Assembly: GCF_000607165.1 (NCBI RefSeq)
Contig: NZ_JFZG01000026.1
Location: 121,094 to 185,093 of the forward strand
Source: Ralstonia pickettii
Lineage (GTDB): Bacteria; Pseudomonadota; Gammaproteobacteria; Burkholderiales; Burkholderiaceae
Length of the DNA: 64,000 nt
Direction of reading: 5' to 3'
Shown: in pieces, positions 22,831-32,531 of the stretch
Position numbering within the stretch: position 1 is the stretch's first letter
How the letters are laid out: every line of letters starts with the position of its first letter
Position numbers and translations under genes: made by a program
Notes under the pieces: model-generated
Told to the model about the DNA's origin: nothing
The model's input: only the letters and a program-made list of their open reading frames with translations
Database searches by the model: none

Positions 22831-23352
22831 ATGCGAATCTTTGTTCATCCCGCTCTCAAGACGCCTGTGGCAAAACCCGTCCAGGACTGGCTCTCGGGTG
22901 CCGGTTCGGTCGGCCCGCTGATGCAGGCGGCCAGGCAATTGGCGTCGTTGGAAGCGGAGGTGTTGTCGCTGTTGCCGCCCGGCTTGGGCGGCGGCGTGGC
23001 GATCGGTGGCATCAAGAACGATGCGCGCGATAGCCGGGAAGCGACTCTGGTGTTGCTCGCCGCACATAGTGCAGCTGCGGCGCGCTTACGGCAGGTGGTA
23101 CCCACCTTGCTTGAGCGTCTGCAGCGCCGGGGATCGCAGATTACCGCAATTCGTGTACGGGTACAACCGCAGGGCGGGAGCGACAGTTTATGGCCACAAG
23201 AGACCGAAAAGCCGCCTAAACGCGCCAAGATGACGGCAGTTGGTGTCAACAGTCTGGCGGCGCTCGCCAACGAACTGCCCGATTCACCGCTGCGCCAAGC
23301 GTTGGCGGAAATGATCGCCCGGCACGTTCCGCCTGCCGCACGGCCCAAATAA
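22831..23352 (+). CDS. dciA: DUF721 / DciA-family protein, probable helicase loader
   Basis: A 173-residue protein of the DUF721 family, now known as DciA, the replicative-helicase loader of most bacteria that lack DnaC or DnaI. The fold-defining region spans about residues 10-110 (VQDWLSGAGSVGPLMQAAR, then TLVLLAAHSAAAARLRQVVPTLLERL). The C-terminal part is basic then helical. A TACAAT at 22819-22824 lies only 7 bp from the ATG, hinting at a very short leader if it is used. It is the one plus-strand gene in this stretch and ends at a bidirectional terminator shared with lpxC. Confidence 0.75.
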   Translation: MRIFVHPALKTPVAKPVQDWLSGAGSVGPLMQAARQLASLEAEVLSLLPPGLGGGVAIGGIKNDARDSREATLVLLAAHSAAAARLRQVVPTLLERLQRRGSQITAIRVRVQPQGGSDSLWPQETEKPPKRAKMTAVGVNSLAALANELPDSPLRQALAEMIARHVPPAARPK

Positions 23353-23353
23353 A

Positions 23354-23378
23354 AAGCGCCCCGCGGGGCGCTTCTTTC
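23354..23378. terminator. Bidirectional terminator between dciA and lpxC
   Basis: Nine-bp stem AAGCGCCCC (23354-23362) / GGGGCGCTT (23365-23373) with only two bases between the arms, so the innermost pairs must open. It is flanked by AAAAA on the left and TTCTTTC on the right. It serves dciA on the plus strand and lpxC on the minus strand. Confidence 0.85.
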
Positions 23379-23401
23379 ATGCAGACGGCCGCGTCAGCCG
23401 G

Positions 23402-24319
23402 TCAAGAAAACGCAGGTTGCAACTGGGGCAGGAACGCGCGCGGCGCCTCTTCCGCCTTGTCGAACGTCACGATCTCGTAGGCCGTTTCATCGGCCAGCAG
23501 CGCGCGCAGCAGCGCGTTGTTCAGGCCGTGGCCCGATTTGTGCGCCGTGTACGCAGCAATCAGCGGGTGGCCGACCACATACAGATCGCCAATCGCATCG
23601 AGAATCTTGTGACGGACGAACTCATCGCCGTAGCGCAGTTCGTCGTTGTTCAGCATGCGGTGCTCGTCGAGCACGATGGCGTTGTCGAGACTGCCGCCGC
23701 GTGCCAGACCGACCTCGCGCAGCATTTCAACTTCATGCGCGAAACCGAACGTACGGGCGCGGGCGATTTCGCGCGTGTAGCTGGTGTCGGCAAAGTCGAT
23801 CTCGAACGTCTGGCCGGTCTTGTCGACGGCCGGGTGGCGGAATTCGATCGTGAACGACAGCTTGAAGCCGAAGTATGGGTCGAGGCGGGCAAGCTTGTCG
23901 CCCTCGCGGATTTCCACCGGCTTGATCACACGGATGAACTGCTTGGCCGCGCCCTGCTCTTCGATGCCCGCCGATTGCAACAGAAATACGAACGAGGCCG
24001 CGCTGCCATCCATGATGGGGATTTCTTCGGCGTCCACGTCGACATAGAGATTGTCGATGCCAAGGCCAGCGCAGGCGGACATCAAATGTTCGACGGTCGA
24101 CACACGGGCGCCGTCCTTCTGCAGCACGGACGCTAGGCGGGTGTCGCCGATGGCGCTGGCGGTGGCGGGAATCTCGACGGCCGGGTCGAGGTCAACGCGT
24201 GTGAAGACGATGCCGGTGCCTGCGGCTGCCGGGCGCAACGTCAACGTCACCTTACGGCCCGAGTGCAACCCGATGCCGACGGTCTTGACGAGGGACTTGA
24301 TGGTGCGTTGTTTCAACAT
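23402..24319 (-). CDS. lpxC: UDP-3-O-acyl-N-acetylglucosamine deacetylase
   Basis: Zinc amidase catalysing the committed step of lipid A synthesis. The start at 24319 ([21 protein letters not shown]) gives 305 residues. Zinc and catalytic residues are in place: the His of VEHLMSA, the HKILDAIGD motif (His and Asp ligands) and HKSGHGLNN. It is downstream of the dcw cluster but has its own promoter (24389-24418), so it can be regulated apart from ftsZ. Confidence 0.97.
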   Translation of the reverse strand: MLKQRTIKSLVKTVGIGLHSGRKVTLTLRPAAAGTGIVFTRVDLDPAVEIPATASAIGDTRLASVLQKDGARVSTVEHLMSACAGLGIDNLYVDVDAEEIPIMDGSAASFVFLLQSAGIEEQGAAKQFIRVIKPVEIREGDKLARLDPYFGFKLSFTIEFRHPAVDKTGQTFEIDFADTSYTREIARARTFGFAHEVEMLREVGLARGGSLDNAIVLDEHRMLNNDELRYGDEFVRHKILDAIGDLYVVGHPLIAAYTAHKSGHGLNNALLRALLADETAYEIVTFDKAEEAPRAFLPQLQPAFS

Positions 24320-24388
24320 GGCCGCCCTCAACTCACGAAATTTCTACGATTGTTTTTATCTATGCGGTCTGCATAGGTGATAACCCTA

Positions 24389-24418
24389 ATCATACCATTT
24401 TCACGTCCCTGCCTTCAA
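24389..24418 (-). promoter_or_regulatory. Sigma-70 promoter of lpxC
   Basis: On the minus strand TTGAAG (24413-24418) and TATGAT (24389-24394) are separated by 18 bp. Transcription would begin near 24382, giving a leader of about 63 nt. That leader contains the short inverted repeat CTATGC (24360-24365) / GCATAG (24371-24376). The rest of the gap (24419-24564) shows nothing I can name. Confidence 0.65.
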
Positions 24419-24564
24419 AACGACTTTTGTATCGGGATGTTAGGGGTGCCCACACTTTGCTCAACCTCAGTGCACGCAGATTCGGCGCCACGGTCTCGTC
24501 GGCCTTGAGGCGGGGCGGGATAGCGGGCGGTACTCCGCCATTTGGGGGAACCGCTGGCGTGGCG

Positions 24565-25065
24565 TCAGAGTATCGCCAGGATCGATTCGGCGCTGCTGAC
24601 GGCGAACTGGCCGGGCGCTTCCACCTGTAGCGCTGTTACCACACCGTCCTTCACGACCATCGCGTAGCGCTGCGAGCGCACGCCCATGCCGCGCTTGGAG
24701 AGGTCCTGGTCAAGGCCTAGCTTGCTGGTGAACTCTGCGCTGCCGTCGCCCAGCATGCGGATTTTGTCGTCGGTGCCTTGCGCGCGAGCCCAGGCGCCCA
24801 TCACGAAGGCGTCGTTGACGGACACACACCAGATCTCGTCGACGCCCTTGGCGCGCAGCGCGTGGAAGTGAGCGAGATAGCCAGGCACATGACGCGCCGA
24901 ACAGGTCGGCGTGAACGCACCGGGCAGCCCAAAGATGACGATCGTCTTGCCCTCGGCCAGATGCTGGACGGAAAAAGCATTGGGGCCGAGCGCGCAGCCG
25001 TCCTTTTCCAGTTCAAAGAACTCGTAGAGCGTCGCATCGGGAAGCGGTTGACCAGGCTGGATCAT
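24565..25065 (-). CDS. Peroxiredoxin, Prx5-like
   Basis: Thiol peroxidase of the Prx5/AhpC-TSA group. The peroxidatic Cys lies in GAFTPTCSARHVPG, and the thioredoxin-like fold spans the full 166 residues. The ATG at 25065 (MIQPGQPLPDATLYEF) is chosen; a TTG three codons earlier is possible. It sits between ftsZ and lpxC, a position I recall from betaproteobacterial dcw clusters. No functional link with division is evident. Confidence 0.9.
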   Translation of the reverse strand: MIQPGQPLPDATLYEFFELEKDGCALGPNAFSVQHLAEGKTIVIFGLPGAFTPTCSARHVPGYLAHFHALRAKGVDEIWCVSVNDAFVMGAWARAQGTDDKIRMLGDGSAEFTSKLGLDQDLSKRGMGVRSQRYAMVVKDGVVTALQVEAPGQFAVSSAESILAIL

Positions 25066-25137
25066 GATCGTCAAGGAGCGTGAGCGGATATCGCGATCAT
25101 AGAACTTGCCGCGCGACCGCGCAGCACGTTCCTAAAA

Positions 25138-25176
25138 CAAGACCGCCCGCGTGAACGAATCACGCGGGCGGTCTTG
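25138..25176 (-). terminator. Long-stem terminator downstream of ftsZ
   Basis: Perfect 17-bp stem, CAAGACCGCCCGCGTGA (25138-25154) paired with 25160-25176, and a 5-nt loop. On the minus strand it is followed directly by TTTTAGG. It lies 280 bp beyond the ftsZ stop and just before the peroxiredoxin gene, so it probably marks the true end of the dcw transcript. Confidence 0.8.
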
Positions 25177-25228
25177 GGAGACAACACCATCAGGCCGCTT
25201 GGGTCGGAACGCACCGCGCGCGGCACAA

Positions 25229-25318
25229 CGAACGGATACACCCGCCGGGCGGGGTGAACCCTTCCGGGGAGGCGGCCAGAGGCCAACCTGCCCGGCGGCA
25301 ACGACTGTGTCCGGTTCG
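25229..25318 (-). ncRNA. Structured non-coding segment in the ftsZ 3' region (candidate sRNA)
   Basis: A 90-bp element with nested complementary arms. The outer arm at 25229-25240 pairs with 25306-25318 (one bulge and one G-U pair). The inner arm CCGCCGGGC (25242-25250) pairs perfectly with GCCCGGCGG (25290-25298). Inside lies a small GGCC-AGA-GGCC hairpin (25274-25284). It is followed on the minus strand by the strong terminator at 25138-25176. I do not recognise a known RNA family; 6S, tmRNA and RNase P signatures are absent. Strand is inferred from the terminator. The rest of 25066-25454 holds no gene I can support. Confidence 0.35.
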
Positions 25319-25454
25319 TCGAGCGCTGTCGACTTGCGAGCAGCGAGCCATCACACAACGGCGATCACGGGAGGGGAGCCGTGAACCGCGCGCGGCGTGC
25401 GGTGCCGCAGGCAGTCGGACGTGCGCGAGCGCTATCGAACCAATGCGGGCCCGA

Positions 25455-26657
25455 TCAGTCCGCCTGCTTGCGCAGGAATGCCGGAATGTCGTACGTGTCG
25501 ACGCCCTTCTCTTGCAGTGCTGCCACGTGAGCCGATGCCGACTCACGCGAGCTGCGCCACACGGCGGGGGTGTCGAAATTGCTGTAGTCCGGCGCAGCTG
25601 CCACCGAGTGACCGGCGCTACCGCCGAACGCCACCGGCTGGTTGTCGGTACCGGTCTTCAGCAGCGTCATCGTCTGTTGCTGTTGCTGCTTGTTGCGAGC
25701 AGCGCGGCCCAGGCCCGTCGCAACCACGGTCACACGCAGTGCGTCGCCCATGGCGTCGTCGTAGACCGTACCGAAAATGACGGTGGCATCTTCCGCGGCA
25801 TAGCTGCGGATGGTGTTCATCACTTCCTTGGTCTCGGACAGCTTCAGCGAGCGGCTGGCCGTGATGTTGACCAGCACGCCGCGCGCACCCGACAGGTCCA
25901 CGCCTTCCAGCAGCGGGCTTGCCACGGCTTGCTCAGCGGCCAGACGTGCACGGTCGACGCCGGACACGGTGGCCGTGCCCATCATCGCCTTGCCTTGTTC
26001 GCCCATCACGGTCTTCACGTCTTCGAAGTCGACGTTCACCAGACCATCGACGTTGATGATTTCCGCAATGCCGGCAACCGCGTTGTGCAGCACGTCGTCG
26101 GCGCACTGGAAGCACTTGTCCATCTCGGCATCATCGCCCATGACTTCGAAGAGCTTTTCGTTGAGCACGACGATCAGCGAATCGACGTTGCCCTCGAGGT
26201 CGTTCGCGCCGTGCTCGCCAACCTTCGAGCGGCGTGCGCCTTCGAATTCGAACGGCTTGGACACCACGCCCACGGTCAGGATGCCCATTTCTTTGGCGAC
26301 CTGTGCAACCACCGGTGCTGCGCCCGTGCCCGTACCGCCGCCCATGCCGGCGGTGATGAAGACCATGTGCGCGCCGCGCAGTGCGTCGGCGATCTGCTCG
26401 CGGGCTTCCTCTGCGCAGTGCTTGCCCACTTCCGGCTTGGCGCCAGCGCCAAGGCCCGTGCTGCCGAGCTGCAGCACGCGCGATGCGGTCGAGCGCTTGA
26501 GCGCCTGCGCATCAGTGTTCATGCAGATGAATTCCACGCCTTGCACGCCGCGGTTGATCATGTGCTGCACGGCATTACCGCCCGCGCCGCCGACGCCGAC
26601 CACCTTGATGATGGTGCCGTCCTGCATTTCCGTTTCAATCATGTCGAAGTCCATCAT
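25455..26657 (-). CDS. ftsZ: Cell division GTPase FtsZ
   Basis: Tubulin-like GTPase that forms the Z-ring. It has 400 residues. The GTP signature GGGTGTG lies at 106-112, and a synergy loop with NVDFEDVKTVM follows. A variable linker rich in Ala/Ser/Gln (about 318-385) precedes the conserved C-terminal peptide YDIPAFLRKQAD, which binds FtsA and ZipA-like anchors. Start codons ATG-ATG are adjacent (26655-26657, 26652-26654). It is the last gene of the dcw cluster, with a 137-bp gap after ftsA that leaves room for a separate promoter. Confidence 0.99.
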   Translation of the reverse strand: MMDFDMIETEMQDGTIIKVVGVGGAGGNAVQHMINRGVQGVEFICMNTDAQALKRSTASRVLQLGSTGLGAGAKPEVGKHCAEEAREQIADALRGAHMVFITAGMGGGTGTGAAPVVAQVAKEMGILTVGVVSKPFEFEGARRSKVGEHGANDLEGNVDSLIVVLNEKLFEVMGDDAEMDKCFQCADDVLHNAVAGIAEIINVDGLVNVDFEDVKTVMGEQGKAMMGTATVSGVDRARLAAEQAVASPLLEGVDLSGARGVLVNITASRSLKLSETKEVMNTIRSYAAEDATVIFGTVYDDAMGDALRVTVVATGLGRAARNKQQQQQTMTLLKTGTDNQPVAFGGSAGHSVAAAPDYSNFDTPAVWRSSRESASAHVAALQEKGVDTYDIPAFLRKQAD

Positions 26658-26750
26658 TGCCTCCAGAAGTGATCAGTCCCAGACGATGCAGCCTCCCCGC
26701 CGCAACTCCTGGTTCCTGAACAAAAAACATCAAAACAAGAAACTCAACTT

Positions 26751-26766
26751 GCTCCCCCCAGGGAGC
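26751..26766 (-). promoter_or_regulatory. Hairpin in the ftsA-ftsZ gap (attenuator-like)
   Basis: Stem GCTCCC (26751-26756) / GGGAGC (26761-26766) with a 4-nt loop, 28 bp after ftsA. On the minus strand it is followed by a T-rich stretch (GTTTCTTGTTTTGATGTTTTTTG). It could partly terminate ftsA transcripts. The same stretch offers a weak promoter: TTGAGT, 17 bp, TTTGTT. Either would uncouple ftsZ levels from the upstream genes. The gap is 26658-26794. Confidence 0.4.
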
Positions 26767-26794
26767 ACATCGTCAACACCCAGCACACACGTGC

Positions 26795-28027
26795 TTAGAA
26801 GTTGCCGATGAACCATTCCTTCATGCGCGTCCAGATCTGCTTGGCCGACCCGGACTGCACGACGACCTTGCGTCCGCGCACGCGCTGCACGCGACCTTCC
26901 TGCAGCAAGCCCATCACCGTGGCGTAACGCGGGCTCTTCACCACCTCGTGCAGATTGCCGCGGTACTCAGGCACGCCCACGCGTACGGGCTTCAAGAACA
27001 TGTCTTCACCCAGCTCGACCATGCCCGGCATCATTGCGGTACCGCCAGTCAGGACCACGCCGCTGGAGAGCAGTTCCTCATAACCGGATTCGCGCACCAC
27101 CTGATGCACCAGCGAGAACAGCTCTTCCACACGCGGCTCAATCACAGCGGCCAGCGCCTGGCGCGAGAGCGTGCGCGGGCCGCGATCACCGACGCCCGGC
27201 ACGTCGATCATCTCGTCCGGATCGGCCAACACCTGCTTGGCGATGCCGTACTGGATCTTGATGTCTTCTGCATCCGGCGTTGGCGTGCGCAGAGCCATGG
27301 CGATGTCGTTGGTGATCTGGTCACCGGCGATGGGAATCACGGCCGTGTGGCGGATCGCACCTTCACTGAAGATGGCGATGTCGGTCGTGCCGCTGCCGAT
27401 GTCGACCAGCACCACACCGAGTTCCTTCTCGTCTTCGGTCAGCACCGCCAGGCTTGAAGCCAGCGGCTGCAGGATCAGGTCATGCACTTCCAGCCCGCAG
27501 CGGCGCACGCACTTGACGATGTTCTGCGCTGCGCTGACGGCGCCCGTCACGATGTGCACCTTCACCTCAAGCCGGATGCCGCTCATGCCGATCGGCTCGC
27601 GCACGTCTTCCTGGCCGTCGATGATGAATTCCTGCGTGAGGATGTGCAGGATCTGCTGATCGGTCGGGATGTTGACGGCCTTGGCGGTCTCGATCACGCG
27701 CGCCACGTCGGTGGAGGTGACTTCCTTGTCCTTGATCGCAACCATGCCGCTCGAGTTGAAGCTGCGGATGTGGCTGCCCGCGATGCCGGTGAAGACCTCG
27801 CTGATCTTGCAGTCGGCCATCAGCTCCGCTTCTTCGAGCGCTTTCTGGATCGACTGGACGGTCGCCTCGATGTTGACGACCACGCCCTTTTTCAGCCCCT
27901 TCGATTCGGTCTGGCCCATGCCGATGACCTCGTAGGCGCCGTCAGGACGCAGCTCGGCCACCACCGCCACCACCTTGGAGGTGCCGATGTCCAGCCCGAC
28001 CAGAAGATCCTTGTATTCCTTGCTCAT
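26795..28027 (-). CDS. ftsA: Cell division protein FtsA
   Basis: Actin-like ATPase that tethers FtsZ to the membrane. It has 410 residues. The phosphate-binding motifs DIGTSKV (near residue 13) and DIGSGTTDIAI (about 205-215) are present, as is the SHI-2/SMA-type 1C domain (about 85-165). The C-terminal amphipathic membrane-targeting helix is WTRMKEWFIGNF. The ATG overlaps the ftsQ stop by 4 bp. Confidence 0.98.
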   Translation of the reverse strand: MSKEYKDLLVGLDIGTSKVVAVVAELRPDGAYEVIGMGQTESKGLKKGVVVNIEATVQSIQKALEEAELMADCKISEVFTGIAGSHIRSFNSSGMVAIKDKEVTSTDVARVIETAKAVNIPTDQQILHILTQEFIIDGQEDVREPIGMSGIRLEVKVHIVTGAVSAAQNIVKCVRRCGLEVHDLILQPLASSLAVLTEDEKELGVVLVDIGSGTTDIAIFSEGAIRHTAVIPIAGDQITNDIAMALRTPTPDAEDIKIQYGIAKQVLADPDEMIDVPGVGDRGPRTLSRQALAAVIEPRVEELFSLVHQVVRESGYEELLSSGVVLTGGTAMMPGMVELGEDMFLKPVRVGVPEYRGNLHEVVKSPRYATVMGLLQEGRVQRVRGRKVVVQSGSAKQIWTRMKEWFIGNF

Positions 28028-28935
28028 CGCGTTTTCTCTGTGCTTCGCGTTGCTTTGTTGTTGGCCGCCGGCTTACCCCCCAGCGTGGCTTTCGGCTTTG
28101 CAGCACCGCTGGTGCCATTCGCGGTGCCGGGCAACTTGCCCCCCTTGGCCAGCACCGCGGCCTGCGCATCGGTCAGGAAGCGCACACCCGCCGCCCGAAC
28201 TGCGAATCCGTTCGGATACCGCAGATCGGCGTATTCGATCTGACCGCCCCAGCGCTTCGTCACCTCGGGCCACGCACGCACAAAACGGCGGGCACGCGCG
28301 GCCAGCGCTGTGCGGTCATCGTCATTCAGTTCGCGGCCCAGCTCGATGACCGTGCCGTTGGACAACCGCGCGCGCCAGGCGTAGCGGTCGGTAAGGGTCA
28401 CGCTCAACGGCTCGACATTCATCGGCTTGAACCACTCGGTCATGGTCTCCAGCTTGTCGACCACGTCCTGTTCAGTACCTTCGGGACCGGCCAGCGCAAC
28501 GAGGTCGGTGTCGTCTTCGGCTTCAGCCAAGTTGGCCACGAAGACTTCGCCATACGTGTTGACCAGCTTGCCGGACTCATTGCCGCCCCAGGTGCCCAGA
28601 GCTTCGTGTTCCTGCACTTCCACCAGCAGCCCGTTGGGCCACACGCGCCGCACGCTCGCACGTCGCACCCACGGCACGGATTCGAACGCAGCGCGCGCAT
28701 CGTCCAGATTCAGCGAGAAGAAATTGCCGCGCAGCTTGGCCAGCGCGTTGGCGCGCAGGCTAGGCACATTCACGTGGCGCAACTCACTGCCGGCCATCGG
28801 CATCACACGCACCTGTTGCAGCTGGAACATCGGTCGCTGCATCAGCCAGACCGCCCCAACACCCAACGCACCAAGCGCAAGCAGCGCATATAGCGCGCTC
28901 GCGACGGCGTTGAGGAGACGGGTGTTGTGCCACAT
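28024..28935 (-). CDS. ftsQ: Cell division protein FtsQ
   Basis: Bitopic membrane protein of the FtsQLB divisome complex. The start at 28935 (MWHNTRLLNAVAS) gives 303 residues. A cytoplasmic N-terminus of about 10 residues is followed by one membrane helix (about 8-30), then a periplasmic POTRA domain (about 38-108, LQQVRVMPMAGSELRHVN) and the FtsQ beta domain. The C-terminal 40 residues are Lys/Ala/Gly-rich and look disordered. ftsA follows with a 4-bp overlap. Confidence 0.95.
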   Translation of the reverse strand: MWHNTRLLNAVASALYALLALGALGVGAVWLMQRPMFQLQQVRVMPMAGSELRHVNVPSLRANALAKLRGNFFSLNLDDARAAFESVPWVRRASVRRVWPNGLLVEVQEHEALGTWGGNESGKLVNTYGEVFVANLAEAEDDTDLVALAGPEGTEQDVVDKLETMTEWFKPMNVEPLSVTLTDRYAWRARLSNGTVIELGRELNDDDRTALAARARRFVRAWPEVTKRWGGQIEYADLRYPNGFAVRAAGVRFLTDAQAAVLAKGGKLPGTANGTSGAAKPKATLGGKPAANNKATRSTEKTR

Positions 28936-28972
28936 AACGTTGTGTTGTCCGGTTTCGCTGACGTTGCGTTGA

Positions 28973-29968
28973 TTACTCTGGTTTCCAGTCGGTGCTCGCG
29001 TGCAGCTCCAGCGACGCACTCGCCGCCAGTTGCAACACGAAATCTTCATAGCTGATACCAGCAGCGCGTGCGCCCATCGGCACCAGCGAATGGCCAGTCA
29101 TGCCCGGCGACGTGTTCATTTCCAGCAGGAACGGCGTGTTGTCGGACTTGCGCAGCATGATGTCGGCGCGGCCCCAGCCGCGGCAGCCCAGCCCGCGATA
29201 TGCCTGCACCACCAGCGCCTGCACGCGGGCGGCCACGTCGGCGGGAATCGGTGCCGGGCATTCGTAGCGCGTGTCGTCGGTGAAGTACTTGTTCTGGTAG
29301 TCGTAGTTGGCCTGCGGCGCGACGATGCGAATGAGCGGCAATGCCGTGGCGCTCTCGCCCTCGCCGATGATCGGGCAGGTCAGCTCGTCGCCTTCGATGA
29401 ACTGCTCGGCCATCACGTCGCGGTCCAGGCGCGCGGCCTTTTCGTAGGCGGCGGGCAGCTCGGCGGCGCTCGTGACCTTGGTCAGACCGATCGACGAACC
29501 TTCGCGCGCCGGCTTGACGATCAGCGGCAGGCCAAGGCGGTCGGCCACGGCTTGCCAGTCGGCACCGGCATGCAACATCACGAAATCGGGCGTGGGCAGG
29601 CCGTGGGTCTGCCATTGGCGCTTGGTGGCTTCCTTGTCCATCGCCAGCGCAGACGCGAGTACGCCGCTGCCGGTGTACGGAATGCCGAATTGCTCGAGCA
29701 GGCCCTGGATCGTGCCGTCTTCGCCAAAGCGGCCATGCAGCGAGATCACCACGCGGTCGAACCCTTGCTTGGCCAGATCGGCCACGGCCTGCAGGCCCGG
29801 GTCGAACGGGTGCGCATCGACGCCGCGCGCGCGCAGCGCAGCCAGCACGCCGTTGCCGGACATCAGCGAGATTTCGCGCTCGGCGGACCGGCCGCCCATG
29901 AGCACGCCCACCTTGCCGAGGGACTTCGGGTCGATCGTCGGATTTGGAACAAACGGACCGGTCGTCAT
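28973..29968 (-). CDS. ddlB: D-alanine--D-alanine ligase
   Basis: ATP-grasp ligase that makes the D-Ala-D-Ala dipeptide added by MurF. It has 331 residues. [21 protein letters not shown] holds the first D-Ala site Glu, [10 protein letters not shown] the next block, and the ATP-grasp metal region is [15 protein letters not shown]. The ATG overlaps the murC stop by 4 bp, and ftsQ follows after 37 bp. Confidence 0.98.
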   Translation of the reverse strand: MTTGPFVPNPTIDPKSLGKVGVLMGGRSAEREISLMSGNGVLAALRARGVDAHPFDPGLQAVADLAKQGFDRVVISLHGRFGEDGTIQGLLEQFGIPYTGSGVLASALAMDKEATKRQWQTHGLPTPDFVMLHAGADWQAVADRLGLPLIVKPAREGSSIGLTKVTSAAELPAAYEKAARLDRDVMAEQFIEGDELTCPIIGEGESATALPLIRIVAPQANYDYQNKYFTDDTRYECPAPIPADVAARVQALVVQAYRGLGCRGWGRADIMLRKSDNTPFLLEMNTSPGMTGHSLVPMGARAAGISYEDFVLQLAASASLELHASTDWKPE

Positions 29969-31416
29969 GCTGCGGCGCCTCCGTTCAGATCCACGACGTT
30001 TGCCGTGCGCGCCTGCGCCTGCAACGCAACCACTTGACCGGGCACCTGCCCGATCGATCCCGCACCCATGGTGATCACCACGTCGCCGTCCTGCGCTGCA
30101 TCCAGAATCGCTTGCGGCATGTCTTCGATCTGCTCCACGAAGACCGGCTCGATCTTGTTGGCCACGCGCAGCGCACGCGTCAGCGCGCGGCCGTCGGCGG
30201 CGACGATGGGCGGCTCACCGGCGGCGTACACCTCAGCCAGCAGCAGCGCATCTACGGTGCCGAGCACCTTCACAAAATCTTCGAAGCAATCGCGCGTGCG
30301 CGTAAAACGGTGCGGCTGGAACGACAGCACGAGCCGGCGACCGGGGAACGCACCGCGCGCTGCGGCCAGCGTGGCGGCCATCTCGACGGGGTGATGGCCG
30401 TAGTCGTCGATGAGCGTGAAGCGGCCCTTGCCGTCAGCGGTCGGCACTTCGCCGTAACGCTGGAAGCGGCGGCCCACGCCGTTGAACTCGGCCAGCGCCT
30501 TGACGATGGCCTCGTCCGGCACTTCCAGTTCGGTGGCGATTGCAATGGCGGCCAGCGCGTTCTGCACGTTGTGCATGCCCGGCAGGTTCAGCGTGATCGA
30601 CAGCGGCGGCTCGGCATGGCCGTTGAGCTGGCGGATCACGGTGAATTCCATCCTGCCATCGACGGCGCGCGCATTGACGGCACGCACTTGCGCATCTTCG
30701 GCAAAGCCGTAGCGCACAACAGGCTTGGAGACGAACGGCAGAATTTCGCGCACGTTCGGGTCGTCCACGCACAGCACGGCAATGCCGTAGAACGGCAGCC
30801 GTTGCGTGAACTCGATGAAGGCCTGCTTCAGGCGCGCGAAGTCGTGCCCGTAGGTATCCATGTGATCGGCATCGATATTGGTGATGACCTCGATCACGGG
30901 GAACAGGTTGAGGAACGACGCGTCGGATTCGTCCGCCTCAGCGACGATGAAATCGCCCGTGCCCAGCCGCGCGTTGGCGCCGGCCGAGTTCAGGCGGCCG
31001 CCGATCACGAAGGTCGGGTCCAGGCCGCCTTCGGCCAGCACGGAGGCGACCAGGCTGGTGGTCGTCGTCTTGCCGTGCGTGCCGGCAATGGCGATGCCCT
31101 GCTTCAGGCGCATCAGCTCAGCCAGCATCACCGCACGCGGCACGATGGGGATGCGCTTGGCGCGCGCGGCCAGCACTTCCGGGTTGTCGCCGCGCACGGC
31201 GGTGGAGACAACCACTGCATTGGCGCCGATTACGTGCTCCGGCGCGTGACCCTGCATGATCGTCGCGCCGAGCGTTGCGAGGCGCTGCGTGGTCGCGCTG
31301 CTGCCCAGGTCCGAGCCCGTCACGCGATAGCCGAGGTTCAGCAGCACCTCGGCGATGCCGCTCATGCCGGCGCCGCCGATGCCTACAAAATGGATGTTCT
31401 TGACGATGTGCTTCAT
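29965..31416 (-). CDS. murC: UDP-N-acetylmuramate--L-alanine ligase
   Basis: Adds L-Ala to UDP-MurNAc, the first Mur ligase step. The start at 31416 ([22 protein letters not shown]) gives 483 residues; the Rossmann GIGGAGMSG marks MurC. The ATP loop is [12 protein letters not shown], and a DDYGHHPVE motif is present as in MurC/Mpl. Lipid II synthesis genes flank it: murG is 14 bp upstream and ddlB overlaps downstream. Confidence 0.98.
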   Translation of the reverse strand: MKHIVKNIHFVGIGGAGMSGIAEVLLNLGYRVTGSDLGSSATTQRLATLGATIMQGHAPEHVIGANAVVVSTAVRGDNPEVLAARAKRIPIVPRAVMLAELMRLKQGIAIAGTHGKTTTTSLVASVLAEGGLDPTFVIGGRLNSAGANARLGTGDFIVAEADESDASFLNLFPVIEVITNIDADHMDTYGHDFARLKQAFIEFTQRLPFYGIAVLCVDDPNVREILPFVSKPVVRYGFAEDAQVRAVNARAVDGRMEFTVIRQLNGHAEPPLSITLNLPGMHNVQNALAAIAIATELEVPDEAIVKALAEFNGVGRRFQRYGEVPTADGKGRFTLIDDYGHHPVEMAATLAAARGAFPGRRLVLSFQPHRFTRTRDCFEDFVKVLGTVDALLLAEVYAAGEPPIVAADGRALTRALRVANKIEPVFVEQIEDMPQAILDAAQDGDVVITMGAGSIGQVPGQVVALQAQARTANVVDLNGGAAA

Positions 31417-31430
31417 ATCGATTCGATTCC

Positions 31431-32531
31431 CTATGCCCGTGCCACCGCTACACACACGTCGGCGACACGCTCGGCCGCTTCGGGCCGTGCCTGCTCACGT
31501 GCTTTAGCCGCCATATCGGCCAATTGAGCACGCGTCAGGGACGCGAGTGTATCTGCCAGCGATGCCGGACCCAGTTCCTGCTGCGACACCAACAGCGCCG
31601 CACCGCGTTCGGAGAGGAAGCGCGCGTTGGTGGTCTGGTGATCGTCCACGGCATGCGGGAACGGCACGAACAGCGCCGCGACACCAGCCGCGGCCACTTC
31701 TGAAACAGTCATTGCGCCCGCACGGCAGATCACGAGATCGGCGTGCGCATACGCGGCCGCCATGTCGTCGATGAAGGGCACGGGCTGCGCGTGGGCATCG
31801 TCAATGCCGGCGGCTGCATAGTTGGCGCGCAGCGTGTCGATCTGCTTGGCGCCCGCCTGGTGGATGACGATCGGGCGCGTATCGGCCGGCAGCAACGCCA
31901 GCGCCTTGGGCACCACATCGTTGAGCGCCGCCGCGCCCAGGCTGCCGCCCACGACCAGCACGCGCAGCGGGCCGGTTCGCTCGGCGTAGCGCGCTTGCGG
32001 CGAAGCCAGCATGGCCAAGTCGGCGCGAATCGGGTTGCCGACCCACTCGGCGCCGGACAGCGCATTCGGAAACGCGCAGAGCACGCGATCGGCCACGCGC
32101 GCGAGCACGCGGTTGGCCAGACCTGCGATGGAATTCTGTTCGTGCAGCACCAGCGGGCGACCCAGCAGCACACTCATCATGCCGCCCGGGAACGTGATAT
32201 AGCCGCCCATGCCCAGCACCACGTTCGGACGCACGCGGCGCACCACGCCAAGGCTCTGCCAGAACGCGCGCAACAGGTTGAGCGGCAGCAGAAACTTGGT
32301 GACGAGGCCCTTGCCGCGCAGGCCACCAAACTGCACCGACTCCAGCGGAAAGCCGTGCTTGGGTACGAGTTGGCCTTCCATGCCATTGGCGTTACCAAGC
32401 CACACCACCCTCCAGCCGCGCCCGGCCAGCAGCTTGGCCACCGACAGCGCGGGGAAGATGTGACCGCCCGTACCACCGGCCATGACGAGGAGCGTGCGCG
32501 GCGCCAGATCGGCCGAAATGCGTGCCGTCAT
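31431..32531 (-). CDS. murG: Lipid II synthase MurG (GlcNAc transferase)
   Basis: Peripheral membrane glycosyltransferase (GT28) that adds GlcNAc to lipid I. It has 366 residues. The N-terminal acceptor loop [14 protein letters not shown], a second glycine loop [13 protein letters not shown], and the UDP-GlcNAc-binding region [31 protein letters not shown] (shown in part) are all intact. It overlaps the ftsW stop by 4 bp. Confidence 0.98.
   Translation of the reverse strand: MTARISADLAPRTLLVMAGGTGGHIFPALSVAKLLAGRGWRVVWLGNANGMEGQLVPKHGFPLESVQFGGLRGKGLVTKFLLPLNLLRAFWQSLGVVRRVRPNVVLGMGGYITFPGGMMSVLLGRPLVLHEQNSIAGLANRVLARVADRVLCAFPNALSGAEWVGNPIRADLAMLASPQARYAERTGPLRVLVVGGSLGAAALNDVVPKALALLPADTRPIVIHQAGAKQIDTLRANYAAAGIDDAHAQPVPFIDDMAAAYAHADLVICRAGAMTVSEVAAAGVAALFVPFPHAVDDHQTTNARFLSERGAALLVSQQELGPASLADTLASLTRAQLADMAAKAREQARPEAAERVADVCVAVARA

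Noticed and set aside
25138..25176. 17-bp inverted repeat as a transposon end
   Set aside because: The arms are 5 bp apart, with a T-run on the minus strand, and there is no transposase; a terminator explains it fully.
25229..25318. 6S RNA or tmRNA
   Set aside because: The conserved 6S open bubble cannot be placed, and the tmRNA ends and tag frame are missing, so no known family is claimed.
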